A stretch of 64,000 bases of DNA from Pseudeuparius sepicola. Its lineage: Eukaryota > Arthropoda > Insecta > Coleoptera > Anthribidae. A model generated the notes under the pieces. That model ran no database searches, was not told the origin of the DNA, and worked only from the letters and a program-made list of their open reading frames with translations. The translations under genes and the position numbers were made by a program. Position 1 is the first letter of the stretch. Every line of letters begins with the position of its first letter. Below are positions 1-12,400 of this stretch, one piece after another. The stretch covers positions 930,001 to 994,000 of the forward strand of contig OY987307.1 in NCBI GenBank assembly GCA_963920635.1. The letters are read 5' to 3'.

Positions 1-402
1 TTAAGTTTTTTCAACAAAAACTACGTGAAATAAAAACAAAGAAATCTTTACTCCTCCATATCATGGAATCCGTTCTCTTTACCATAATTCTGTATATAAC
101 AATTCTTGTTCGGAATTTAATGTATATCATTGACGTTTGCGCTAAACCTCATAGTTTACTAGATATTCACGCAAAACTGTGAAAAATAAGAATTTCCTGC
201 CCTTTTCACCCCCGCCCCCCCGAAACCCGACGCTGGTGGTGGTGTAACTTTTTAGTACTAACTCTTAGGAGGGTATGGAACTATTTCACGCTAGAAAGGA
301 CTTTTTTTTATGTTTGGGTTTGGCCTAATTTTGTGTTAGTTTTACTGTACTAAAAGAACTCCACGAAAGTACTGAATGTCTGTGACAAAAGCAAAGACTT
401 AC
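1..402. other. TBC1D10-like intron, nothing recognised
   Basis: This is intronic sequence downstream of the exon 2 donor on the minus strand. I see a G-free C tract near 210-225 and no coding exon or repeat that I can place. Confidence 0.5.
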
Positions 403-595
403 CCTGGTTTGTCCTCGGAACTAAACATTTCGTGAGTGGGAAATTGTCTGTGCAAGTCCTTCTTTATATCATCTATACATTTCGCATCACCGTTAGCCCT
501 GAGACAGTCCGCGTATCGATGCGGTTCTTTGTCCATAAGAATCTTCCCTCCGCACAGGTATAGCCAAGCCCGCGGCCGAATCGACATCGGAATGC
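403..595 (-). CDS. TBC1D10: TBC1D10-like exon 2 (TBC domain start)
   Basis: The acceptor is ...ATTTCAG before 595 and the donor is GTAAGT from 402. It encodes the first ~64 residues of the TBC domain (IPMSIRPRAWLYLCGG ... DLHRQFPTHEMF) and ends in phase 2. Confidence 0.88.
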
Positions 596-2704
596 CTGAA
601 ATTGTCATTCGGAAATTACTGCTTTTTTAATTTTACGCGAACATATACAATGTATCCCGGATAAGAATGGTGAGAGATAGAACAACGGTTGAATGGGGAA
701 AAAGTTGCGCAATTTTGAGGTCAATAAAATGGTACAAACAGATTTCTAATATCTTTTTCGATTTTGAGTTATTTTGAAAAAAGTGAAATTTTGCGTTTTC
801 GATTTTATTTTTTCTGAAGATGTTATCACAGATAGAAAAAAAAAGAAAAACAATTTCTTATGGCACTTTTTAACGGGCTTTAAGATGGCCTTTTTAGATT
901 TGTTCTACAACATTTCGTTTTTGAGAAACCATCTTCAACTTTATTTTTTTTAATACGGACCTGGATTTTTTTGCAGATTTTGAAAGCACTTTTTATTGCA
1001 AATACCATGATGTATGACACGAAATATTTTTAAAATGTTTTGAGACAATTATACTAAAAATTCCTTTTTTTTTTCCTTCATTAATTTTTATTGCAGCCCT
1101 GTATTTAATAATAAGAAGTCTAAATATTAATCAGCATTGTCAACAATTTAACTTACAGTTTATTTTTACTTCGAAAACTTAATATTTTTAAATATGGCTC
1201 TGTCTGGTAAGTGTTTTCCTCTGTTGTTGTACAGCAAACAGTGTCGCATTGTGTTTTGGAGTAAATTCTTCGCTTTTTCTAATTGTGGGAAGAAATCTTG
1301 ATTCCAATGAAACCAATAACTTTTGTCATTTATTAATTATTGCAACAATACATTCGTTCGGCCTCTGCACTATTTCTGTGACACAAGATATAACATGCTA
1401 ACATGTTAAATTTGTCGTCATTTGAAAAAGCACCCTCCATTTCTAATAATACAAATTATTAACTAAAAGATACAGTGGGAGTTATGACAAAGGACAAGGG
1501 GTTGGTTTCGTGGTTTCAAAGCCTTCTAAGGTGAAGGATTTTCATTTATTTTTATTATCGTATCGTATATGACTGTTATTAGTCTTTGCCTTACTTTTTT
1601 TGGTTCTCCGATTGAAAGATAAGTTGTAAGTTAAATTGTTGACAATACTGATTAACACTTAGACTTCTTATTATTAAACACCACATTAGAAAAAAAAATG
1701 AATGGAAAAAAAGGAATTTTCAGTATAATTGCCTCAAAACATTTAAAAAATATTTTGTGTCGTACATCATGGTATTTGCAATGAAAAGTGCTTTCAAAAT
1801 CTGCAAAAAAATCCAGGTCCGTATGTAAAAAAATAAATTTGAAGATGGTTTCTCAAAAACCAAATGGTGCAGAACAAATCTAAAAACGCCATCTTAAAGC
1901 CCGTTAAAAAGTGCCATAAGAAAGTGTTTTTCTTTTTGGTAATTTTCTACTTTATCCACTTTTGGAATTTTTGTGATTTTTTTGGGAAAACATTGAAAAT
2001 ACACGTTTTTAAGTCATTTGTAACCAACAAAACCTTGCGCAAATGGATATTGATATTAACTGTACTGTGGGAGTTAAACAAGTTTCTTTTTAGGCAAGGA
2101 AAATATTCAATTATGATGTCAATTTCGTTTCGAAAATACCTATTCTCTAGACTTTTGTAATAAGGAAATCGCTACACTCAGGGCAAGGAAAATATTTAAA
2201 TATTGCCTAGTAACCAAGTCAGCGCACCCGCAATAACCGCTGAAAAACATCATGGCGCTGGTTTTGTACGTATTGTCTCTAGATTTTAATAATTTTTTCG
2301 GGACAATTCCGGTCATTAACGCAACATATAAAAATGGTTTCCGTGTTTCTGGGACTATGTACAACACAAAGGTAATTTTAGTTTTTCTCTAACCCAAAAG
2401 TGGATAAACTAGAAAATGACCAAACCCAAACCGTCACGATTCACCCCATACCTTTCCTACACCTCTCCCGTATCTTCCTCGAATTGCGCTCCATGTACGA
2501 GTTCCAGTTTCCCAGCATCTTCAACCATTTCCTCTCCCTCCTGAGCACCGTCTCGGGGGGCGGCCCCTGCCTGGGCTCCGGCGAGTACTGGGTGCCCCCC
2601 AGGAACCCGTGCCTGTCCGGTACCGTCGAAATGACCGACCCGTCCAGCAGCGTCGACGCTTCCGAACATTCCGACACGGTATCGGCGTTCACCGAATTCG
2701 ACAT
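403..2704 (-). CDS. TBC1D10: TBC1D10/EPI64-type Rab GTPase-activating protein, first two coding exons (partial)
   Basis: The gene reads right to left and leaves the window on the left. Exon 1 is 2704-2452 and exon 2 is 595-403; the donor and acceptor are in phase (one base of the Gly codon in exon 1, two in exon 2). Across the junction it reads ...IRERCRKG/IPMSIRPRAWLYL, which is the start of a TBC domain as in human TBC1D10A/B/C and Drosophila whacked. The end of exon 2 carries KKDLHRQFPTHEMF, another family hallmark. The arginine-finger and glutamine-finger motifs would be in later exons and are not seen. Family members accelerate GTP hydrolysis on Rabs such as Rab35 on endosomes and plasma membrane (family knowledge). 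The start at 2704 is chosen because an in-frame stop lies 18 bases upstream. The 1.86-kb intron contains a foldback transposon. The gene is head to head with FAM21. Confidence 0.88.
640..1960. mobile_element. Foldback MITE in the TBC1D10-like intron
   Basis: The two halves are inverted copies of one another: the stretch around 890-1075 (ATACGGACCTGGATTTTTTTG, CATGATGTATGACAC, GAGACAATTATACT) returns as its reverse complement at 1710-1900. The left end begins near ATCCCGGATAAGAATGG. A second, better-preserved copy is at 45465-46685, ending in the same CCATTCTTATCCGGGA-like terminus. There is no transposase ORF. The exact ends and target duplication are not resolved for this copy because the right arm decays after about 1945. 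Confidence 0.75.
2452..2704 (-). CDS. TBC1D10: TBC1D10-like exon 1
   Basis: This is the first coding exon, 84 codons plus one base. After an acidic/serine N-terminus come DRHGFLGG and KWLKMLGNWNSYM, the pre-TBC segment typical of TBC1D10. The donor is GTATGG at 2451. The opposite strand of this exon has a longer ORF that is not a gene. Confidence 0.87.
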
Positions 2705-3307
2705 AACCAGTATTCCTTCCTACTCCGCCATTCTCTAACAGCCCGCTTTTAATTGTCGTTCGTCCCACACACTGAAAAACATATTTTCATTTTCATTTCC
2801 CACCAATACGGGTTTTATCTGTTTGTGACCTAATTCGTGGTTCGGGCGATCAGTATTCGACAGGCCGCTATCCGTACATGTCCGAACTGTATTTGGACTT
2901 GAATTCGATTAAAATTAATTGAAATTTATTATGGAAATAAATACACACAGGAGGGGTCGACGAATGTTGTACAAAAATATGTTGACACATAAACATTAGT
3001 GACTTTTGACGGCTAACTTCCTTATTAGTTCAAATACACTCTCTACTTCTTCTTTTTTTGAGTAACTAAACCTTCATAATTTGTGTTAGCAACCAAATAT
3101 ATTTGGGTTTGTCTATGTTAGCAACTATATCACTTTTGTGTTTTGTGGTTAACGTTGCTAACTTATCGCCGAAACTTTTGCGGCTCACTTCAGCTAGTAT
3201 CTAATCAGCTGTCAAATTTTGTTTTCAAAATAAAACTTTTGGAAGCAAGTGATATTTTTTTGATTATTATCAGAGAACAAGCTTGTTCTCATTAAAAAAA
3301 CCTAAAA
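2705..3307. promoter_or_regulatory. Head-to-head (probably bidirectional) promoter, TBC1D10-like / FAM21
   Basis: Only about 600 bases separate the TBC1D10-like ATG (2704, minus) from the FAM21 ATG (3308, plus), so this interval must hold both 5' UTRs and both promoters. No TATA box is convincing. A perfect 18-bp palindrome, GAGAACAAGCTTGTTCTC, sits at 3273-3290, 18 bases before the FAM21 start. The promoter call is an inference from gene layout. Confidence 0.6.
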
Positions 3308-3421
3308 ATGTCTGTAAATTCTGGACAGGTGTGGAGCAAAGAGGAAATGATACAGAATGCAGATAATTGGTCCCTCGCAGGGGACGTAGCCCTACTAAAC
3401 ACGATGAAAGCATTTTCCGAT
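3308..3421 (+). CDS. FAM21: FAM21 exon 1
   Basis: Residues 1-38, MSVNSGQVWSKEEM...NWSLAGDVALLNTMKAFSD. VW-[ST]-EE and the WSLA-D-LL segment match the N-terminal head of animal FAM21. The donor is GTACGT and the phase is 0. Confidence 0.88.
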
Positions 3422-6400
3422 GTACGTTTCATTTTTGTTATTGAACCATAATTGTACCGTTTTTCTTTTAGAATCTACTAACGGAAACCATGAACATCAG
3501 CAGCAGGATAGACAATCTTATAAACAGTTTGAACGATGTCGGTTTGAGACTCGACATTTCGAGGAACGAGTTTCAAAGTTTGCGCAATACGCAGTTCATC
3601 GAAAACAGGGTGTACGAGGACGATGAGACGATAGACGAAAATGAGAATAAGGTAAAAGGCGTGGAAATGTTGTGGGAGACAGAATTGGGAATAATACAAA
3701 ATTTTAGAAGGAAGAGAAAACGTTGACGGAGGAAGAGAAAGATGTTATTTTGAAAGAATCGGTAATGCGAGGTTTGCAGGTGATTGAAAAATACTTTGAC
3801 AAAGTGGAAGTGACTGTGAGTGATAGTGAAGAGGAAGCAGGGGATAAAAGGTATCATCTACTTTAATTTCTCGAAAAGTTCTGCATAATATTATTGTCTA
3901 CAAGTTTTAGTAGGTACCTATTTTTTTTAGTTTAATTTTGCAACCAAAAGACATATATGCGGACAGACCCATGCCTTTTCTTATTGGCTCTGAAGAATGG
4001 TACAAAAAGTGGCATGTCGGACTCATTGACAGTTCTAGTGACAGTGAATCTGAAAAGGAGCCCGAAGAGGTGTACAGTGAGTCAAGTTCGGAGGACGAAC
4101 TACCGAAAGACATTTATGTAAGTGACATTTTTCCGTGCCCAATTTTTGAAGCGTGACAAAGTTGCTAAAGCTATACATAGACTCTCAGAACCATTGTTTG
4201 ACATTTCCGCGACGCAAGCTAAATATTTTGCATACAATTTTAATTTTACATAAAAAAATCAAGAAAAAAACGAATAACAAGATTTAAATAGGTACCTATA
4301 CCTCAATTTACTAATGACTTTTTAACATGTTATTATGTAACCTGATGATGGCTATAGAAAGCCGAAACGTGCGTAGTTACGAATCTGTATTCATAAAGAA
4401 CAATATATTTGGTAGAAACCCCAGGAAGTTTCTTATTTAATGACTATTGAGTTCTTAGAATTGACATGACAATTTATCTGTTTTAATTGCTTCTTTATAT
4501 TTTACCTTCATTTATCAAAAATCCATTTTTTTAACAAATTTACTAGCCAAATAATTAACCAAATGGCAACACATTTCTGCATTTTGTGGTTGGTATGAGC
4601 TAAATTACTAATGTGTCGATTCTGGGGTTCGATTATTCGACAAGACGAAAATAGTTTGCGAACTGTGTCAGTTTGACACCTGCCTACTATGATTTTGATG
4701 TAAACAATTCGTTCTGCCTTGGCCATAGCTGCCTGTGAATGGATTTGAATTGCACGGATATAGGGAAAAAAGAATGTATCAAAATCTCGAAAACAAAGAT
4801 ATACAAAAGTAACTTCTATGTTTTTGACAGGAAATTTGATTCTCTATGTGAGTAATATATTTATATTGAAAAATTCAAAATTTTCGAGGAGGAAGTAATT
4901 CATTTGAAACTTTTGATATTATTTATTATTATATTCGGAAATTCTATTATACGAAATGTTAAATTGAATTACCATATGTATGAAATGGGAAACTAAAAAC
5001 AAAAACACAGGTAAACAGAAAACCTATATTGACCTTAACAATTCGCAAGATCCGTTCTGCCTTATACTGAGTGGCCCATTTGGAATGGGGCCACCCCTGT
5101 AAAATTTTTATTTTTCATCCGATTTTAGCTGGGGTTTTTTCTAAAGATAGGTCACAAAAAATTCTACTTTGGTGCAAAATTTCAGGTCTCAATCTCAATG
5201 TTCAAGGCCTACTATGAATTTTTTTTTTTAGTAAAAAATGACGAAAATTATTTAGCGATTTTTTAATTTAAAATTTGGCACCACAGCATTAATCAGGATA
5301 CCCTAAAACCCCCACATACCAAATTTGAATAAAAAATGTAAAGGGAGTTCCAATCTGCGTGTTGTCAAAGTTGAGCAAAATAGGAATTTTAAAGACATCT
5401 GGCGAGTCAAGTGTGCCATGGAATCCCCTCAAAACAGTTGGATGGTCAACAGGACCACTCAAAGTGTTGGTGCGCAAAGATCTAATTCAAAAATATACAG
5501 AGTGTCTTTCTCTGTGCCGTCTGAAAATACCGAACTTTTTGAACTTTAAATCGAGTATATCAAAACTGCCCCAGCCACTATAAACGAACTAAGTCTTAAA
5601 ATACAGAAGCCTGCCAGTCAGTAAGTCCATATGCGTTAAGGCGGCTGGTGTGCCACAACAGGAAACACAGAGAAAATGTATGATCTTAGTCAGTGACTTT
5701 ATTGAGTATGGTCCAATAATTTAAATTGTTTTTTATTTGTTGGTTGTCATTTTGTAAACAGATAAATTATTTTTGTGTTTGTTAATGTTTTTTCAATAAT
5801 TCCAGAGCACTCATTTTGAGATGGCCCAGAGAAAAATACCCTGTATATTTTTGTATTGAATCTTTGCACACCAACACTTTGAGTGGTCCTGTTGAGCATT
5901 CAACTGTTTTGAGGAAATTCCATGGCACACTTGACTTGCCAGATGCCTTTAAAATTCCTACTTTGCCCAACTTTGATAACCTGCAAAATGGAACTCCCTG
6001 CATATTTTTTATTCAAATTTGGTATATGGAGTTCTAAGGGTGTCCTGATTAACGCTGTGATGTCAGATTTTAAATAAAAAAATCGCTAAATAATTTTCGT
6101 CATTTTTTATTCGAAAAAAATTCATAGTAGGCCTTGAAAATTGAGATTGAGACCTGAAATTTTGCATCAAAGTAGAATTTTTTGTGACCTATCTTTAGAA
6201 AAAACCCCGGCTAAAATCGGATGAAAAATAAACATTTTACAGGGGTGGTCCCATTCCAAATGGGCCACTCTGTATGCTACAGGTTGATAAATCTTTTCAC
6301 AATGTGGAGGTACAGCTTTGGAAGTAAAAGAAGTAGTTACATCGTTTTCATTAAGCAGGGCAGTATAATACCATTTCACAAAATTAATTAAAGCTAAAAC

Positions 6401-9400
6401 ATTTGATAGTGATCTACAACTATCACACTAATGCAATTAAAAATTCAAATTTGCCCCGATTAACATCAAAACATGTTAATTGAAACCACAAATTTTATGC
6501 TCCGCTACCAAACTATAATTCTGTTATAATTAAATGTAAAATAATGCATCCATACCACAAACTCTCCTAAAATGCATATTTATTTAGTTTCCTTTTTCGA
6601 TGCCGGTCCTATCTTTACGTTTATCGAAACGTAGTGTTTTCGGTTACCCCCAAACAATCTTTCGAGTTTTCAGCTATGGGGAACGTGTTGTTTATGTTTT
6701 TCCAGATTAAGGGCTCCGAAACGAGTTCCGAATTTGACTATTCGGGCAGGCAGAGCCAGTCGAATGGGCCCGCCGCCAATTCAACATTTAACGACGTGAC
6801 CGCTCAGAGACAGAGAGAAGTTGCTCATTCTCCAGATCAAAACGAAGATAGGCATAGCGTTTCGGCAAAGGTGAGTTTCTTTTCGAAAATTTTTTTTTTT
6901 ATATAAATTGGGATTTTGTTATACAGTGTGATTTTTTGCAAAATAAAAAAAATAATTTTTTACCCATACAATTTTTAGAGAACCTTCACGTAGTATTCCT
7001 GAATATTTAGTTTTTTAAATAACTTTTGGGTATAGCGGAAATGAAAGTGATTTTCTCTATTTTACAACTTACACATTCCATTTAACCATTAGAGGATTCC
7101 TTTTTTAATTCTAATTCCAACGATATATAATTTGACCTATTTATCTCCAACCATTTTCGAGATATTTTTCAGAGAAGCTCGATAATCTCATGGACAGTGT
7201 CTGATGTTCGACCCGACTAGGACAAACAATAACACCAAATTTATGACAAATCAAGTCAGCCATGATAATAAAACTGACAATCAAGTAGGCTGTTAATTCA
7301 ATGATTCTATTTACCAGCCAGATTAGACTTAAATTTTGTTGCTGAAGCTGTTACTAGTTACAGTTTAAATAAATCTCTCGCTGCATCTCTCTGAGATTTT
7401 TCATTATTTCTTCTGAAATAATTTAAAATTCATTCTTTCTCGTCCTCACTAATTCTAAACCCAATTTTTCTCTTGCTAATCATACTTCCTGTCGATCTGA
7501 ATCTTCGATACAGCTTACATATAAATGAAGCAAAATTTCCATTTGACAAGCATTTTTCCTTGTTTTAGACGCCACTGTCAAATCAGACTTTCGCCGAACA
7601 GTTAGCAACAAAACTAGGCAATGTTATAAACCAAAACGACGATATCGAGGTTAATAAAAATCCTATCAAGAAAGGGCCGACGTTGAATAGAAACATTGGT
7701 AAGTTCCTTGTGTTGAAATAATTTGGTATCCACTTATTTCGAAATACAATAATAGGGTAGGTATTTACCTACACCGCACAACGAACAGTATGATAACTAC
7801 ACAAACAATATAATAAATAAGAATAACACTATAATAATATTAATGTTTTGATTGAGCGGCATACGGAATGACAGCATGACTGAAAGTCAAGTGCCGTGGC
7901 TATGGCTGGCGAGTGGCGTTGCCACATACTCAAATATCCCCGCATTATTGAAGTTTGAATATTTATCATGTTATGTTGTTTCATTTATTATGTGTTATGT
8001 TGGAGCATCTACTATAAATTGAGTATGATTTTAGAGCAATTAAAGATATTGTCAAGTGCCATATTTACTTTGAAAAATTACACCTCGGTAGAAGTTTCAT
8101 TACAGCCTCGGGATACAGCTGACCTCGGCACTATGTGTCTCAGTCATTCCACCCTGCACCTCGGATGTAATGACAAATTTTTCACCTCTGACCGTAACGT
8201 ACTATTACTTTTCTTTAGGAAATTTATTTTCCGATGAGCCTCCGCCACTGGACGAATCGGAAGACACGATCCTTCCTAAAAATGCCAGGTCCGGTCTATT
8301 TTCCGGAGGTACGGGATTATTTGATGAGGATAGCGAAGACGACTTGTTTTGGGGACAAAACAAAAACACACCGAAAGGTATTACGACGGAGGAAAAAAGT
8401 GAATGGAAATTTTGAATTTTTTTTTTAGTGTCTAATAGAGATGAAAACAAAAATGCCGTGCCTGCCAGAGTGGACAAAAATGAAAATGAAGTGCCTCCAA
8501 CAATCGCAAGAGAACATCAGAACACGTTGAAAGCACAGGTAATTTTCAGGGTGATAAAAACCACATAAGACTAAATTAATATAAAAATAGATTGTTCACA
8601 TTTTTGAGAATAGTGAGTTTGACCTTTTTTGGAATATTTGTTCGCCTTAGTTTAAAAGATTTTGGGGTTTTATTGTTTACCTCACTTAAAAACACTTATG
8701 ACATCCACGATTTGGAAATAGAGTAAATTTTTTGGCCCCACGTTGGGCGCCAATTTGTAACAATAATAAAAATGTGCTAAAATTTGCTTCATATAACAAC
8801 ATATTGTAAATACTAAATTGGTAACAATGTCCATATTTGATACAGCAGGAAAATCTGCAGCATGAATATTGAGTCGCTCAGTGTGAAAGGGTCTACCTTT
8901 TTAAAACACTTAGTTTTTATTTATAACTGGTCGCTCCTTTGGGATTTTGAGCTTGTAAATTTATAAACTAATCACTCATTGTCGATGTCAACTGTTTATA
9001 AACAACAGAAACATACGAAAATAAACCAAAATTACAATTTTACATAGCTTTCAGACTCAATGTATGTGGTGATTCAACATTTTGACCCATAAAATGGCTT
9101 TTTTCAATCTGTAGCGAGTAACACGCTTAATTTAAAACTTTTGGTCAATACAAATTTTAATATAATTAATTACTCACGTTTTGAGACGAAAATTATTTAA
9201 AAATATTTATCACAATGGCCGTCATTAGGCTTTCTGCGCAAATGCTAATAACGGCCATTGTGCTAAATATTTTTAAATAATTTTTGTCTCATTTCAAAAT
9301 GTTGAATCACCACGCACGTGCTGTACATTGAGTCTTCAAGCTATATTTAACGTTCGTGAGTGTTGCAAAGATTTGCTTATTCTGCGAAGACACCGACCGA

Positions 9401-12400
9401 ACTGTCAGAGTCAGGCGATTTAAAATGATCAATACATTATCTAGGTTGTCAGAGGCCTATTTGACAGCGACGATAGTAGCGAAGAGGACATATTCGCGGC
9501 GACCAAACGAAAAGCGGCACCTCAGCCTTACATTCAGCCGTTTAGGGCCGGGCCAGTCATGCCACTTTTCGACGATGAACCTCCGGAGTTGGAGCCGCCC
9601 CAAAAGAGAACCGCGGAAGGTTCCGTTCATCAACCGCCGACAAATGTACCGCCGCTATTTGACGACGAGAAGAAAGTCGAGGGAAAGGAGGAATCGCCTC
9701 AAAAGAAGGTAATGCCGTTTGTTTTTGTAATGTTTTAGTTGCAGAATATTAACAAGGTATTTCAAGGGCTATAATATGATGTTTGGAATGCAAAAAAACG
9801 TTATTTTATTTTAGATACCCATTGGCGGAGTGTCCATTTTTGGCGACTCTAACATATTCTCTAAACAAGATGTACAACAAAAAATCGTTGCTAAATCTTC
9901 AGAATCTGCCGAAAAATCTGAACAAACAGATAGGCCTGTACCGGCTCAGAGACAAAATAAAAACGAAGCGGAAAAAACTGCAAAACCTAATAAATTCGAT
10001 GATACCGATACTGGCGCTTCCGCAATAGTAAAGGATAACAACAAACCTAAGAAAATTAGTTTGTTCGATGACGATACCATATTCGATGATGACGACCTTT
10101 TCAAAAATATCATACCGCAGAAAAAAGCAAACGTCAGTTCAAACTTGTTCGACGATCTTGAAGAACGAGACGAAACCGAAGGGGACAAGCCTAAAAAAGG
10201 TTTATTTGATGTTGAAAATGATGAACCAAAGCAGAGAAAAGATGGCATATCAAAAGCAAGCCTTTTCGATGAAAGTAGTTCGGATGATGAATTCGATAAA
10301 CGTGAAACGAAAGTTGATGATAAGCAGAAAGAAATTCGAAAAAGTAGTTTATTTGAAGAAGAAAATAGTACAACTAAAAAACAGATTGAAGATATTAAAC
10401 CAAACCCAAGAAGCAACACGTTATTCGATGATAACATTGAACAAAGTGATGATATATTTGTGAAACCTAAAGAAGACGATATTGAAGAGGAAGTGCAAGA
10501 AAACGAAGAAAAAGTTGCTCTGAAAAGGGAAGAAACACCAAGTGCAAGTGTTAAAATAGATTTTGAAAATAAAGAGAAGAAATCTAGGATAAGCCTATTC
10601 GATGATGTTTCTTCTTATGATGAAACCGATGATATATTTAAAGGTTTCAGAGAAAATAATGAAATAAATGTTTCAAAGAAATTGGATTTGTTTGAAAATC
10701 TCGAAACTAAGGGAGAAGAAATGAATCGTGAAAACGTTATTGAAGAAAAACTAGAAGCAAAAGGCGAAGAAAAGGTATCACAGGAAGAAGCTTTGCCGGA
10801 TTCTTCTAAACACGAAGAAATAAAAAGTGTAGTTGAAGGTAACTTGTTGAACATATTCTCTTATATTTCGCTATAAACTGTTGACATTTTTAGGAAATAA
10901 TCCTTGGTTAATTGGCATAAAGGAAGATTTGTATAGTTTTGATAGCTTCAGTGTTACACCGAAAGTTGAGTCGCAACCGAAGTTGCAAGGTGAATAACGT
11001 GGCCATATAATGAGAAAAAAGGAAAAATGTGTTAATTTTTTTAGTCAATATCCCGTCGATTAGCCTATTCGACCCGACGCCGCCGCCCGACGACGATTGG
11101 GACTCGAAATCCAACACTTCGGAAGACATCGACGACAATTTTTCGTACCACGAAGAGCTCGGCACGCAAAGGTCGAGCCTGTTTGACGTGGAGCCGCCCT
11201 CGCTGAGGCCGGACGAATCTAGCGGCATCGTCAGGGACCAGAACTTCACCAGGGGAGTTAAATATTTAAACGTCGTTTGTTTTTCACCTCTGAAATTGGG
11301 AAAGCTCGACTTGCTCGAAGGTTATCAGACAGAGTTGGTGGCAATGTAACCTAAAAGCGAACAAATTTGCCAGCAATGACCGATATATAACCTGTTGCAT
11401 GGACAGTAGTTCATTTGTCCCATGTCGGTTTGCGACACGATACGGGACAAACGAACTACTGCTTATAAATCTGTCGTCAATGACAGTTGAGGTCTATTGA
11501 TGGACTATCTGTTCATTTTTTGTGTTAATGTCATATTTGTCATCGTAAGATAACCTTTTACAAAATTTCTCAAATTTATATAATTTTTTTCTTTCTTTAG
11601 GGTTGAAATGTCCGACGATTCTTCGTTCTACCCATACGCCAGCAGTTCCCGCCGATTATCTTCGGAGATTTTTAAGGAGGAACAAAGCAACGACAGCTTC
11701 TTTGTGACGAAAAACAAAACCGAACACCAGTCGAATTTGCGCAGCATCCCCGAAATAAATTCGTCGTCCGAGAGTAAAATAGAGATCACCCCTAGTGGAG
11801 ATATAAATGATTTTGTCAGCAGCGACTCTGTTTTCGAGAAAACCGAAGGTAAGCGAGCGCTTGTATATTGTTCATCTGCCGTTGAAACTTTTTTCTGTCG
11901 AGTCTAAAGTGTAACTTACGAAGATTGTAACAATATGCAGTACATTTGTTATTTATTGTATGTAGAGCAAAAATCAACATCTACCAATAATGAATCCAGT
12001 GTTCCTAAGAAAGTATCACTATTCGCCAGCGACAATGAGAATAGCGATACCGATGACTCGTTTAGCATCAGAAAACATACGGAGAACGTTTTATCTAAAT
12101 CGGAAACTTCCTCAGTTGAAACGGATTGGATAAAGGATGGAAAATCGGTGGAAAGTAAGGAAGATTTGTCTTCGACGGAAGAAAAGAGCCGATTTACTTC
12201 GATAAGCGAAAGGTTGCAGAATATGCAACAGCAGACTTACAAAAAGGATAATACGGCGATTGGGGGTGAGTTAAAAAATTTATTCGTATAAGAGTTTGAA
12301 CAAATGCTGTTTAGGGGTTGAAACTCGAAACTGTTTTTTTTTTGCGATATTCGGCGAAACGTGACCTCCAAGTGGAAAATGTACTACACAATAGTAGATA

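Noticed and set aside
2400..2738. Plus-strand ORF of 112 codons, and a possible upstream exon at 2252-2371
   Set aside because: It is the antisense of TBC1D10-like exon 1, whose minus-strand frame is clearly conserved; the implied intron would be only 29 bases.
8735..8752. Possible tRNA-Lys gene
   Set aside because: Only the last 18 bases of the tRNA match; no anticodon arm or acceptor partner upstream, so a primer-binding site is the better reading.
9946..10437. 163-codon minus-strand ORF
   Set aside because: Antisense of FAM21 exon 10; its composition follows from the complementary acidic repeats.
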